A DNA stretch of 64,000 nucleotides from NCBI GenBank assembly GCA_006226425.1, contig SBGX01000010.1:248001-312000 (forward strand). The letters are read 5' to 3'. The DNA is from Bacteroidota bacterium. Its GTDB lineage: Bacteria; Bacteroidota; Bacteroidia; Flavobacteriales_D; Crocinitomicaceae. The notes beneath the pieces are model-generated. The model was not told the origin of the DNA. It saw nothing but the letters and a program-made list of their open reading frames with translations, and did not search any database. Positions 34,859 through 44,372 of the stretch are shown in pieces. Position 1 is the stretch's first letter, and each line of letters begins with the position of its first letter. A program made the position numbers and the translations under genes.

Positions 34859-34879
34859 ATTCAATACTCAATGAAATAA

Positions 34880-36508
34880 TTATCCCAAAAACGGATATCT
34901 GTAATCTGTTGGTGGAACAAAGGTCTCTTTGATTGTTCTGGCAGAAACCCATCGCAACAGGTTCATCGCCGCTCCTGCTTTATCATTTGTTCCTGATCCA
35001 CGAGCTCCACCGAATGGCTGCTGTCCAACGACTGCTCCGGTTGGTTTATCATTCACGTAAAAGTTTCCGGCACTATTTTCCAGCATCTTCAATGCCGTAT
35101 TGATCGCATAACGATCTTTGGCGATAATACTTCCTGTCAGGGCATATTCAGAAGTTGCATCAAGCAATTCCATCGTTGCCTCATAATCTTTCGGCTCGTA
35201 TACGTAAATACTCAATACTGGGCCGAAAATTTCCTCGCACATGCTCTTGAATGAAGGATTACTTGTTAAAATCACTGTTGGTTCAATGTAGTATCCTGTC
35301 GATTTATCGTAATTCCCTCCAAAAATGATTTCCGCATCATTCGCCTGCTTTGCATGGTCAATATACGCTGCAATGCGATCAAAAGCGGCTTCGCTAATCA
35401 CTGCGTTCACAAAGTTTGAGGTATCTTCTGGGCTTCCCATTTTCATGGAAGCCAATTGTTCTGTCATGACCGAGCGAACTTCATTCCACAAATTGGATGG
35501 AATATAAGCTCTGGATGCCGCGGAACATTTTTGTCCCTGGAACTCAAACGCACCTCTTGTAAGCGCAGTTGCCACTTCTTTGGCATTGGCCGATTCGTGC
35601 ACCATTACAAAATCCTTTCCTCCAGTTTCTCCAACGATTCTTGGATAGGCCCGGTAAGTTTCCAGATTATCACCTATTTCCTTCCACAAGTGACGGAATA
35701 CCTTCGTCGACCCGGTAAAGTGTAATCCAGCAAAATCCTTGTGCTTGAACACGACATCACCTGCTGTTGGACCGTTCACTGTAATCATATTGACCACTCC
35801 ATCCGGTAATCCTGCCTCACGGAACAACTCCATGATCACCTGAGCCGAATAAATCTGTGTTTCGGCTGGCTTCCAGACCACTACGTTCCCCATCATCGCT
35901 GGAGCCGCACATAAATTCGCTGCAATCGACGTAAAGTTAAAAGGTGTAATGGCGAAAACAAATCCTTCGAGGGGACGATACTCCAAACGATTCCACACTC
36001 CCGGAAGTGAATCCGGTTGCTCCCGGTAAATGTCTGTCATATATTGAACATTGAAGCGGAAGAAGTCAATCAACTCACAGGCCGCATCAATTTCAGCCTG
36101 AAACACGTTCTTCGACTGTGCCAGCATCGTGGCTGCATTCATCTTGGCTCGATAAGGTCCAGCCAAAAGATCTGCTGCTCTCAAAAAGACTGCTGCTCGT
36201 TGCTCCCATGGAAGATTTGCCCACTTCTCTCTTGCTGCCAGGGCTGCATCAATGGCCTGCTCCACGTGTTTCCGTCCTCCTTCATTATAATGTCCAATGA
36301 CTTTAGCGTGCTCATGAGGAGGAGTCAATGGATGTTTTTTATCCGTATAAACTGTCTCGGAACCAATATACATTGGAATGTCCAGCGTTTCCTGGGCATA
36401 CATTTTTTTGTACGTTCCGATTAATTCTTCTCTTTCCGGTGATCCTGGTGCGTATGATTTTACAACTTCGTTTTTTGCAGTTGGGACCTTTGATATTGAT
36501 AATGACAT
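34880..36508 (-). CDS. pruA: L-glutamate gamma-semialdehyde (1-pyrroline-5-carboxylate) dehydrogenase
   Basis: A 542-residue NAD-dependent aldehyde dehydrogenase that oxidises P5C/glutamate semialdehyde to glutamate, the second step of proline catabolism. The motifs are ITPFNFTSIAANLCAAPAMM, KPAETQIYSA, FTGSTKVF, GETGGKDFVMVH (general base Glu), FEFQGQKCSAASR (catalytic Cys) and GGARGSGTNDKAG. It resembles stand-alone ALDH4A1-type enzymes rather than the bifunctional PutA; a proline dehydrogenase must be elsewhere. It lies 32 bases downstream of the PaaE-like reductase gene on the same strand and is followed by a strong terminator. Confidence 0.95.
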   Translation of the reverse strand: MSLSISKVPTAKNEVVKSYAPGSPEREELIGTYKKMYAQETLDIPMYIGSETVYTDKKHPLTPPHEHAKVIGHYNEGGRKHVEQAIDAALAAREKWANLPWEQRAAVFLRAADLLAGPYRAKMNAATMLAQSKNVFQAEIDAACELIDFFRFNVQYMTDIYREQPDSLPGVWNRLEYRPLEGFVFAITPFNFTSIAANLCAAPAMMGNVVVWKPAETQIYSAQVIMELFREAGLPDGVVNMITVNGPTAGDVVFKHKDFAGLHFTGSTKVFRHLWKEIGDNLETYRAYPRIVGETGGKDFVMVHESANAKEVATALTRGAFEFQGQKCSAASRAYIPSNLWNEVRSVMTEQLASMKMGSPEDTSNFVNAVISEAAFDRIAAYIDHAKQANDAEIIFGGNYDKSTGYYIEPTVILTSNPSFKSMCEEIFGPVLSIYVYEPKDYEATMELLDATSEYALTGSIIAKDRYAINTALKMLENSAGNFYVNDKPTGAVVGQQPFGGARGSGTNDKAGAAMNLLRWVSARTIKETFVPPTDYRYPFLG

Positions 36509-36540
36509 ATTCTTATGTTTTTGATGATCACTTATAATCT

Positions 36541-37617
36541 TTATTCGTCAAATGAAACGACTAATTTTTCGCTTGTTGGGTGTGCCTGACAGGTCAGAAT
36601 GTATCCGTTTTCCACTTCGTCCGCTTCCAGGGCATAATTCACGTCCATCCTTGCAGTCCCCTCCATGATTCTGGCTTTACAGGTACAACAAACGCCTCCT
36701 TTGCAAGCAAATGGCAAATCAGCTCCGACGTCCTGTGCCGCATCCAAAATGCTTTGTGAATCTGACTGCAAACTCAAGTCATAAGCGTCCCCATCCAGAA
36801 TGATGCGAACATTGGCTTCAATGACCGGACCTTCCTGCACGACTACCTCTTTCTTTGTTTCGCTTGTTCCAAATAATTCGATGTGTACCTGATTTTCTTT
36901 CAGTCCAAATTTCAACATGCTTTCTTTCACATCGAGGATCATGGCTTCAGGGCCGCATATGTAAACGACTGCTTCTTCCAGATTTTCCTTTTCGTATTTC
37001 AAAAATGCCTGTTGCAGTTCCCCACATTTCTCCTGATTAATTCTTCCTTGCTGAATTTCGTTCCCAGGATTCTCTCTGGAAAAAACATGCACCAAACGAA
37101 AACGATCCAGGTGTTCATTCTTTAAATCTTCCAGCTCTTCCCGAAAGATCACACTATGAAAATTCTTGTTTCCAAAAAAAAGACTCACCGTACTTCCCGG
37201 CTCCTCTTTCAGAATTGTTTTGGCAATCGAAATGATAGGCGTAATTCCGCTTCCGGCTGCAAACAGCACATAGCTTTTTTTTCTTGTCGCCTCTGGACTT
37301 ACATAGAAATTCCCTGCCGGAGTCATGACATCCAGTTCATCTCCAGCTTTCAAGCTGTTATTTGCATATCCTGAAAAGCGCCCGTTTTCGACTTCCTTGA
37401 CGGCTACCCGCCATTCATTTTCGTGAGGAGCCGAGCACAGGGAGTAAGAACGTCTCAATTCTTCTCCATCCAGTTCTTTCTTGAGGGTTAAATACTGACC
37501 GGCCTGATAAGCGTATGCTTCTTTTAGTTCTTCCGGTACTTCAAACTGAAGTGAAACACAGTCTTCTGTTTCCCTTCTGACTTCTTTGATCCGTAGACGA
37601 TGAAATGTTAGACTCAT
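36541..37617 (-). CDS. PaaE-like 2Fe-2S ferredoxin reductase
   Basis: A 358-residue flavin- and iron-sulfur-dependent electron transfer protein. The N-terminal FAD domain (about 1-105) has RRSYSLCSAP; the NAD(P) domain (about 110-240) has FAAGSGITPIISI and YICGPEAMI; the C-terminal plant-type ferredoxin (about 265-358) has cluster ligands Cys305, Cys310, Cys313 and Cys343. Domain order and length match PaaE, the reductase of phenylacetyl-CoA epoxidase, and related hydroxylase reductases. No paa genes are nearby, so it more likely serves another oxygenase or desaturase. It is upstream of pruA on the same strand. Confidence 0.85.
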   Translation of the reverse strand: MSLTFHRLRIKEVRRETEDCVSLQFEVPEELKEAYAYQAGQYLTLKKELDGEELRRSYSLCSAPHENEWRVAVKEVENGRFSGYANNSLKAGDELDVMTPAGNFYVSPEATRKKSYVLFAAGSGITPIISIAKTILKEEPGSTVSLFFGNKNFHSVIFREELEDLKNEHLDRFRLVHVFSRENPGNEIQQGRINQEKCGELQQAFLKYEKENLEEAVVYICGPEAMILDVKESMLKFGLKENQVHIELFGTSETKKEVVVQEGPVIEANVRIILDGDAYDLSLQSDSQSILDAAQDVGADLPFACKGGVCCTCKARIMEGTARMDVNYALEADEVENGYILTCQAHPTSEKLVVSFDE

Positions 37618-37837
37618 GATTTTATTTGCCCCGTAAAATTAGCCAAAATATTCCATTCGGAACGCATTCTGACCTGCTCTTCCCCACTTAAAATTCGATT
37701 CCTAACAGATTCACATTTTCAGGATCTTTATCATTCATTTTTTGAATCTTAGTTTCTTAATTTTGAGTACCGAAACTTCTTCAAACGAAAAAAACTACCT
37801 CAAAAGGGTAGTTTTTCTATTTCAACAAAAAATTTTT
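37618..37837. other. Intergenic gap between the reductase gene and the DUF1501 gene
   Basis: 220 bases, A/T-rich. Apart from the terminator at 37789-37816 I see only a near-consensus -7 candidate on the - strand (TAATTTTA at 37634-37641) ahead of the reductase gene, without a matching -33 element. Confidence 0.4.
37789..37816 (-). terminator. Terminator after the first DUF1501 gene
   Basis: ACTACC / GGTAGT stem extended by A/T pairs to about ten pairs, loop of seven, with A and T runs on both flanks, 22 bases beyond the stop of the - strand DUF1501 gene. Confidence 0.8.
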
Positions 37838-39388
37838 CTAATTCATTTTCAAAAACTGAACACTTTCGTTTCCTGATTTCTTCTGAATAATTACCCGATA
37901 GGTTCCCCGAGGTAATTTCTTTGTTTCAAAGGGTATATGATGTTCATCCAGATCCAGGTTTCCGTCGTAAATCACTCCGCAAGATCTTCCTGAGATATCT
38001 ACGATTTCTGCCTTCACCCATTCTCCTTTGCTGATTACTTTCAGTGTGGCGTGTTTTACACATGGATTCGGATAGACCAGTGATTCCACATCCAGTTTGG
38101 AAAGATCACTTATTCCCAAATTACAAGCTTGCATTAGTGGCATAAAGCTCACCTGATGATCAAACAACTGTTGAACTTCCGCCTCGCTCACTTCAAACCA
38201 ATCTTTTAGCAGAGAGGCATAAACATCACGGAAATCGATCTGCAATGGAATTCCGGCCTGCTCCTGAATCGCTGGTTGAATCACTGGATTTGGGCCAATA
38301 ATTGTATTGCTCAAACAAGAACCAAACAAGAACAGTGGTGCTGCGTCTCCGTGGTCAGTTCCATCACTGGCATTCGAGGCAATCTGTCTTCCAAACTCAG
38401 AAAAGGTCATTCCGGCTACTCGTTTCTCAATTCCCAACAATTGCAAATCTTCCTGAAATGCCTCCACGGCATTGGATAATCTTCGAAGTAAATCCGCATG
38501 GGCACCTTGTGTCGTATCTGTCTTCACTACCTGCTCCGAATGCGTATCAAATCCATTCAGATTCAGGATGTATATTTTTGTTTTTAGTCCTCCCGAGATC
38601 ATCTGCGCCACGGATTTTAATTGCATGGCCAGTCGATTCTCAGGATCATATAGTTGCGACATGGAATTTCCGGCATTGGCCGCCGCATTCACCTGCTGAC
38701 CGTAAGCATTGGTCTGCGCAATGATTGTACTAAGGTATTCCATGTGACTACCGTAGTAGGTTCCATCGTTGATCGACGAAAAGTCTCCCACGTTCACATC
38801 CTGAAAGGGATCGGTTACTGTATGTGAAAAGTTCCCCAACAAGCCCTGACACGTAGAAGATACCTCATAGCCCATGCTGATTGCAAAGGGATCCGGATAA
38901 TCTTCATTCGGATAGTCACTTGGGAAGTTCGGATACTTGGTATCCAAATGACGTCCCAACCATCCGGTGGTTGCATCTTCATCCTGAGTTCCGTAGGACC
39001 AAATATCCATGGATCGGAAGTGGGAACGGTTTTGTTCTGGATAACCTACATTTTGTACGATTGCCAGATTTCCATTGTTAAACATACTCGCCATTCCGGT
39101 CATGGCTGCATGGAATCCATTTTCTGCCGTTACCGGAATAATCGTGTTCTCCGGTAAGAGCACATGTGGGCGCTGGATGACCAAATTATCATACTGATCA
39201 ATCGGGATCAAGGTATTTAACCCGTCATTCCCTCCATTCAGACGAATAACAACCAACACCCGATCTTCTGCTCCTCTCGAATATTCAAACAATTTCTTTG
39301 AAATCGCGCTGTACTGATGATTCCTGAATAGAAATGGTACGGCAGCGGAGGACAGTGATACGTTCTTTATAAACTTTCTTCTTTTCAT
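37838..39388 (-). CDS. DUF1501 protein with Tat-like signal and type A T9SS sorting domain (copy 1)
   Basis: A 516-residue exported protein. The N-terminus KRRKFIKNVSLSSAAVPFLF fits the Tat pattern RR-x-F-[IL]-K. The DUF1501 body has VIRLNGGNDGLNTLIP, QNRSHFRSMDIWS, NLNGFDTHS and DGTDHGDAAPLFLFG; the domain belongs to the alkaline-phosphatase/sulfatase-like superfamily, with unknown substrate. The last ~75 residues (VYPNPC ... LPRGTYRVII ... LKMN) form a type A T9SS sorting domain. It starts eight bases after its DUF1800 partner and is the last gene of the tandem array. It is clearly related along its length to copy 2. Confidence 0.9.
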   Translation of the reverse strand: MKRRKFIKNVSLSSAAVPFLFRNHQYSAISKKLFEYSRGAEDRVLVVIRLNGGNDGLNTLIPIDQYDNLVIQRPHVLLPENTIIPVTAENGFHAAMTGMASMFNNGNLAIVQNVGYPEQNRSHFRSMDIWSYGTQDEDATTGWLGRHLDTKYPNFPSDYPNEDYPDPFAISMGYEVSSTCQGLLGNFSHTVTDPFQDVNVGDFSSINDGTYYGSHMEYLSTIIAQTNAYGQQVNAAANAGNSMSQLYDPENRLAMQLKSVAQMISGGLKTKIYILNLNGFDTHSEQVVKTDTTQGAHADLLRRLSNAVEAFQEDLQLLGIEKRVAGMTFSEFGRQIASNASDGTDHGDAAPLFLFGSCLSNTIIGPNPVIQPAIQEQAGIPLQIDFRDVYASLLKDWFEVSEAEVQQLFDHQVSFMPLMQACNLGISDLSKLDVESLVYPNPCVKHATLKVISKGEWVKAEIVDISGRSCGVIYDGNLDLDEHHIPFETKKLPRGTYRVIIQKKSGNESVQFLKMN

Positions 39389-39396
39389 AGTTCCTC

Positions 39397-41016
39397 TTAA
39401 ATTGTTTGAAATTCGGGTAACTTAAACATCTGATCCAACACCAGTGCGATACGCAATTTAATCGCATCCGCTGTCGCCTGATCGCTCGGATTGGCCTGAT
39501 ACTCATTGTACTGTAAAGTCCATTCAAAATCCGGCAGTCCATTCAGCAAAATCGCTTTCAGTGTATCCTTCTGAAGTTGAGGCAATCCTTTGGGACAAAA
39601 TAAAGTCACCATATCGGCTATGACCTGATTAGGGTCTCCCGGGACGGAAAGGGAATCCAAAAAGCCCAGGTGATTGACTTCAAACCTGTTTCCATTGACA
39701 TTAATTCCTCCATACAGGGTCACATAGCTTGCCATATCAAAACGGAGTTTGATATAACTTGAGTTGACCCAGGATTTCGAATAGTTCGGAGCCTGATAAT
39801 AGGCCGACCATCCACCAACGCTTGGCGGCGCCAGATAACCCATTCCCAATGCCTCCGATACGTAATACATTTCCAGATACATCTGATAATTTACATCCAA
39901 ATCAAAATTTGGTGCCGATCCTGTTGAGTTCAAAATCGAGAAAATATACTCCAATGGACTCTTAATGATTGCTCCACGCACGCTCAGATCATAAAAATGT
40001 TGACTTTTCAGAAGTGCTTCAACGACCGGCTGAACTTCATAATCATTCGCGATCATTAAGGTCGCCATCTCACCAATGACCGTACTCTCCACCTGATCCG
40101 TCAAGTCGTAATTCACGAACCAACGATACAGTTTCCGACAAATGTGTCTGGCTGTTTCGGCCTGCTGAAAAATAACGTCGATATAATTAGCGTATTCATC
40201 AATTCCCGCTTCTGTCACCGTCTGCGAACCAAACTTGGCTGAAAGGGTCTTGTCTCCTGTATAATGCAACTCCGGATAATATACCGCTGAAGTGGAAGTT
40301 GCTGTACTACTTAAAAAACCTGCAATCGTCCATCCTGTCAGAATTTTTGCTCCTTCCGCAATATCCGCCTCGGTATAATTGGTATAGTCTCCCACTCCTA
40401 TTTGCGGTCCCTTTCCAATCGTGTATAACTCCAATAGCTCCCTGGCGAAGTTCTCATTCGGGCTGAACTTATTGTTCTCTGCTCCATTCAAAAACACCAG
40501 CATACAAGGATCAATGGTGATGTCTTTCATCAACTGCTTAAAGTTCCCCAACGCCTGTGTTCGCATCAAATGGAAATAAGCATAGGTTGCCCTGGGGTCT
40601 GCCGTCAACTCTGCCGCAAAATGATTCTGCCAAAACAAACTCATCTTTTCATAGATATTTGGCTGTTCCCGGTTAACTCGCTCCATCAGCCATGCCCCCA
40701 GTGAGGCATTCCGCACGTTGATTGTTTTAAATATCTCTGCCTCCGTCCCTGGATATACTGAATTCACCCAGGATTCTCCAAAATTTGCAATGGTTTCATC
40801 CGAATGATATGCCAATGGCTCTTCGAACGTCGGCGCAGTCATCAATTGGGTGATGGTCGCATCCAAACCGTTAGTTACGGCATCTTCAATCTGTTGTAAA
40901 GTCAGCCCGAACTGGGTTCTCCTTAACAAATGTGCCGCTTCGATGGAAGTCCATGGTCCCGTATAAGGAGCCAAACTATAAACTTCCGGTTCGAGAATCT
41001 CTTCTTCAGGCTTCAT
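39397..41016 (-). CDS. DUF1800 domain-containing protein (copy 1)
   Basis: A 539-residue protein of the DUF1800 family: EAAHLLRRTQFG near the N-terminus, EKMSLFWQNHFAAE, SPNENFARELLELYTIGKG and TGWTIAGF, and the C-terminal GMGYLAPPSVGGWSAYYQAPNYSKSWVNSS. DUF1800 genes are nearly always paired with DUF1501; function is unknown. No signal peptide is visible: the N-terminus is acidic (KPEEEILEPE). It might therefore leave the cytoplasm as a passenger of its DUF1501 partner, or stay inside. The DUF1501 gene begins eight bases downstream. Confidence 0.9.
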   Translation of the reverse strand: MKPEEEILEPEVYSLAPYTGPWTSIEAAHLLRRTQFGLTLQQIEDAVTNGLDATITQLMTAPTFEEPLAYHSDETIANFGESWVNSVYPGTEAEIFKTINVRNASLGAWLMERVNREQPNIYEKMSLFWQNHFAAELTADPRATYAYFHLMRTQALGNFKQLMKDITIDPCMLVFLNGAENNKFSPNENFARELLELYTIGKGPQIGVGDYTNYTEADIAEGAKILTGWTIAGFLSSTATSTSAVYYPELHYTGDKTLSAKFGSQTVTEAGIDEYANYIDVIFQQAETARHICRKLYRWFVNYDLTDQVESTVIGEMATLMIANDYEVQPVVEALLKSQHFYDLSVRGAIIKSPLEYIFSILNSTGSAPNFDLDVNYQMYLEMYYVSEALGMGYLAPPSVGGWSAYYQAPNYSKSWVNSSYIKLRFDMASYVTLYGGINVNGNRFEVNHLGFLDSLSVPGDPNQVIADMVTLFCPKGLPQLQKDTLKAILLNGLPDFEWTLQYNEYQANPSDQATADAIKLRIALVLDQMFKLPEFQTI

Positions 41017-41064
41017 ACGCTGCTGTTTTCTTTAAAGATAAATTAAATCATTTACATCCGCAAA

Positions 41065-42612
41065 CTAGTTCCGAATCAACGAAAGGCTTTCCGTCCCTGA
41101 TTTTCGCTGAATCTTGATCAGGTAGGCACCTTTTGACAGGTCTGCCGTTTTGATCGGAAGTTCATGTCTTCCGGGAGCCAATGCTCCTTCAAAAACTGTT
41201 CTTAGCAATTTTCCTCTCAGGTCATACAATCCTACCCTCATGTGATCTCCCTGTCCGGTCAGGATCAATTGTGCCTGTTCGGTACATGGATTCGGGTACA
41301 CACTGGAGCTTATATCCAACTGGTCAAAATCACTAATCCCCAAACTACACGCCTGCAAAAGCGGATAAAATGTCACCTGATGTTCGAATAAAGGCTGAGC
41401 ATCTGCTTCAGGTACCAAAAACCAATCTTTTAACACCGAAGCATAAATATCTCTGAAGTCGATCTTCATCGGCACGCCGGCCTGATCTACAAGCTGATCC
41501 GAAATTTGAGGATTTGGACCCAGAATGGCATTGGAAATACAGCTTCCGAAAAGGAACAATGGCGCTGCGTCACCGTGGTCTGTTCCATTACTGGAATTGG
41601 AAGCTATCTGCCTTCCAAATTCGGACAGTGTCATTCCAGCTACCCGATGATCTATTCCCAGCAATTTCAAGTCATCCTGGAATGCATGAATGGCATCCGA
41701 AAGTTTTTTGAGCAGGGATGCGTGTGCACCAACTGTTTTATCATTCGTGTCAATTTGCGCTGCATGTGTATCAAATCCATCCAAATTCAGGACGTACACC
41801 TTGGTCGTTAATCCCCCAGAGATCATCTGGGCAACATAGCGGAGGTAAACAGCAATCTGATTGTTTGGATCATAGGCCTGCGAAAGGGTATTTCCTTTTT
41901 CTGCTGCTGCTTTTACCCGAATCCCATAGGAATTTGTTTGTGAAACTACGGTGCTCATGTAGTGTAGGTGACTACCGTAGAGAGTTCCGTCATCTGCCTG
42001 ACTATAGTCTCCCAATTGGACATCATCAAAGGGATCGGGTACCGGATAGGAGAAATTTCCTTCTTCTCCCAGGCAGGTCGCTGAAACCTGATAGCCCATA
42101 CTTATCACAAATGGATCTGGATTGTCTGTGTCCGGATACGCATCAGGAAAGCCCGGATATAATCCGTCATAGCGTCTCCCAAGCCAACCACTGGTCACGT
42201 TCAAATCGGTAGACCCGGTGGACCAAATATCTTTCGACCGGAAATGCGATCTGTTTTGGTTATCATAACCAACGTTCTGGATCACTGAAAGCGTTCCATC
42301 GTTGAACATGGAGGCCATCCCCCCCATGACTGAGTGCATTCCGTTTGTATCGTTTAATTTAATGATCGATTCCATCGGTTGGATCACATTCTCGCGCTGC
42401 TTGACCAGATTGTCATACTGATCCAAGGGAATAAAGGTGTTCAGTCCATCATTTCCCCCATTCAGGCGTATAATTACCAATACGCGGTCTTCTGCTCCTC
42501 TGGAGTACTCAAACAACTTTTCTGAGATGGCCTGAAACTTCACGTTTTTGAACATGAAGGGTACCGCCACGGAGGAAAGGGACACATTTTTTACAAAAGA
42601 TCTTCTTTTCAT
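41065..42612 (-). CDS. DUF1501 protein with Tat-like signal and type A T9SS sorting domain (copy 2)
   Basis: About 515 residues from the ATG at 42612 (MKRRSFVKNVSLSS), matching copy 1; an ATG at 42624 overlapping the upstream stop (TAATG) adds four residues and is an equally possible start. The twin-Arg motif RRSFVK, the DUF1501 core (IIRLNGGNDGLNTFIP, NLDGFDTHA, TDHGDAAPLFLFG) and a C-terminal type A T9SS domain (VYPNPC ... LSKGAYLIKI) are all present. It forms a translationally linked pair with the upstream DUF1800 gene. Roughly two-thirds of aligned residues look the same as copy 1 by eye. Confidence 0.9.
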   Translation of the reverse strand: MKRRSFVKNVSLSSVAVPFMFKNVKFQAISEKLFEYSRGAEDRVLVIIRLNGGNDGLNTFIPLDQYDNLVKQRENVIQPMESIIKLNDTNGMHSVMGGMASMFNDGTLSVIQNVGYDNQNRSHFRSKDIWSTGSTDLNVTSGWLGRRYDGLYPGFPDAYPDTDNPDPFVISMGYQVSATCLGEEGNFSYPVPDPFDDVQLGDYSQADDGTLYGSHLHYMSTVVSQTNSYGIRVKAAAEKGNTLSQAYDPNNQIAVYLRYVAQMISGGLTTKVYVLNLDGFDTHAAQIDTNDKTVGAHASLLKKLSDAIHAFQDDLKLLGIDHRVAGMTLSEFGRQIASNSSNGTDHGDAAPLFLFGSCISNAILGPNPQISDQLVDQAGVPMKIDFRDIYASVLKDWFLVPEADAQPLFEHQVTFYPLLQACSLGISDFDQLDISSSVYPNPCTEQAQLILTGQGDHMRVGLYDLRGKLLRTVFEGALAPGRHELPIKTADLSKGAYLIKIQRKSGTESLSLIRN

Positions 42613-42623
42613 CTTCAATTTCA

Positions 42624-44243
42624 TTAATTTGTTTGAAACTCCAGCAACAAGAATACCTGTTCCAGTACATTGGCCATTCGTTGCCGAATCGGTTCGCTCA
42701 ATGTTGTATTCTGAGGATCTACTTTGTAATCCGCGTATTGTTGCGTCCATTCAAATTCCGGAAGGGAATCGAGCATCATCATTTTCAATGCATCCTTTTG
42801 CGCCTGCTCGAGTCCATTCGGACAAAACACCATGACGATGTCTTCAATGACCTGATTGGCATCCTGTGGAACTGACAGACCATCCAGGAAACTGAGAAAA
42901 TCGAGCTTAAATGCTTTTCCTCCGACTTCCACCCCATTAAATACGGTCATGATACTTGCGAGGGCTATTCGCAATTTCATATAACTGGAGTTGACCCAGT
43001 TTTTTGAATAAATCGGTGCCTGATAATATGCTGTCCATCCACCAACATTCGGTGGTTGAGCATATTCCATCCCCAGGGAGTCTCCAAAGATAAATAGCTC
43101 TTTATAGATTCCATAAGTTGTTGCCAGATCAAAGCTTGGTGTTGATTTCGTACTGTTGATCATTCCGAAGATGAATTCAAGCGGATTTTTGATGATCGCC
43201 CCTCGATGCACCGTCTCATAAAAATGAGCACTCTTCAGCAGCGCTTCCAATACGGGTTTAACTTCGTAATCGGATGAGATCATCAAGGTGGCCATTTCTT
43301 CAATGACATTGCTTTCAACGTCAGTAGAAATCTCGGATGAAACAAACCAGCGATACAGCTTTCGGCAAATGAAGCGCGCTGTTTCTTTATTGGCCAGGAT
43401 CAAATCAATGTATGTTTTGTACTCCTGGTCCTGACCATCACTGATCACCTGATTTCCAAAACGGAAAGAAAGTGTTTTATCTCCCGTATCATGATGCCAC
43501 GGTTCAAAGAATGAGGTCACTTTGGTTGCAGTAGAGCTTCGAACTCCTTCGACCCTCCAACCGGTCAGGATTCTTGAGCCTGACGAAATATCAAATTCCG
43601 TATAATTCGTGTAATCTCCGTTCCCGACATGATTCCCCTTTCCTATGGTGAACAATTCCAATAGCTCCCGGGCATAATTCTCATTCGGACTAAATCGCGA
43701 ATTCTCATCTCCATTCAAAAAGATGAGCATATTCGGATTCACGGTCATTTCCTTGACGAAGGTGGCAAAGTTTCCGAGCGCATGGTTCTGGATCAATCGG
43801 AAATAATCATAAGTGGCACGCGCATCTAAACAGGGTTCTGCCGCAAAGTGATTCTGCCAGAACAGGCACATCTTTTCCTGCAAACTAAATGCCTGCCCGT
43901 TCAAACGTTCCATCGTCCAGGCCTCCAACGATCTTCTTCGGGTTTTCTCGGTGTTGAAACTTGCGGTAGAATCTGAAGGATAAACACTGTTCACCCAGGT
44001 GGTCCCATAAGCGGCTATCGGTTCATCCGCTTCATAAGTTCTTGGAAATGTAAAAGTGGGGATGGTCTCGAGCAGTTGAGTAATCGTGGCATCTAATCCC
44101 TGGTCTGCAGCAGTTTTGATTTGATCATAACTTGGACCAAAAAGGCTGCGTCTTAGCAAGTGTGCAGCTTCCTCCACTGTCCAGGCCCCGGAATAAGGTT
44201 CCATGGCCGAGGAAGAGACGAGCACATCTTCTTCTGGTTTCAT
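42624..44243 (-). CDS. DUF1800 domain-containing protein (copy 2)
   Basis: A 539-residue DUF1800 protein, the same length as copy 1, with EAAHLLRRSLFG, EKMCLFWQNHFAAE, SPNENYARELLELFTIGKG, TGWRVEGV and MEYAQPPNVGGWTAYYQAP. As in copy 1 the N-terminus (KPEEDVLVSSS) is not a signal peptide. It is the first gene of the four-gene array and has a near-consensus promoter upstream. Its stop overlaps the start region of the DUF1501 partner. Confidence 0.9.
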   Translation of the reverse strand: MKPEEDVLVSSSAMEPYSGAWTVEEAAHLLRRSLFGPSYDQIKTAADQGLDATITQLLETIPTFTFPRTYEADEPIAAYGTTWVNSVYPSDSTASFNTEKTRRRSLEAWTMERLNGQAFSLQEKMCLFWQNHFAAEPCLDARATYDYFRLIQNHALGNFATFVKEMTVNPNMLIFLNGDENSRFSPNENYARELLELFTIGKGNHVGNGDYTNYTEFDISSGSRILTGWRVEGVRSSTATKVTSFFEPWHHDTGDKTLSFRFGNQVISDGQDQEYKTYIDLILANKETARFICRKLYRWFVSSEISTDVESNVIEEMATLMISSDYEVKPVLEALLKSAHFYETVHRGAIIKNPLEFIFGMINSTKSTPSFDLATTYGIYKELFIFGDSLGMEYAQPPNVGGWTAYYQAPIYSKNWVNSSYMKLRIALASIMTVFNGVEVGGKAFKLDFLSFLDGLSVPQDANQVIEDIVMVFCPNGLEQAQKDALKMMMLDSLPEFEWTQQYADYKVDPQNTTLSEPIRQRMANVLEQVFLLLEFQTN

Positions 44244-44259
44244 AAGTCATAGTTTTCGA

Positions 44260-44290
44260 TAAATATAACAAAAAACCAGGATGAAGTCAA
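44260..44290 (-). promoter_or_regulatory. Near-consensus promoter for the DUF1800-DUF1501 array
   Basis: On the - strand TTG (44288-44290), a 20-base spacer and TATATTTA (44260-44267), which differs from TAnnTTTG only in the last base. It lies 16 bases before the ATG at 44243. Confidence 0.45.
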
Positions 44291-44320
44291 CAATATATAC
44301 GATTAACAAAACATTAAAAA

Positions 44321-44346
44321 AGCCCCTTGTCAAATGACAAGGGGCT
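44321..44346 (-). terminator. Strong terminator after the Ig-like T9SS protein
   Basis: A perfect twelve-pair stem AGCCCCTTGTCA / TGACAAGGGGCT with a two-base loop, followed on the - strand by six T. It ends the unit of the gene that stops at 44373 and insulates the DUF1800 array. Confidence 0.93.
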
Positions 44347-44372
44347 CTCCAAAATGATTTATTTCTTGTTTC

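Noticed and set aside
37838-44243. Mobile element carrying the repeated DUF1800-DUF1501 pairs
   Set aside because: No transposase, terminal repeats or target-site duplication is visible; the copies are diverged and look like an old tandem duplication.
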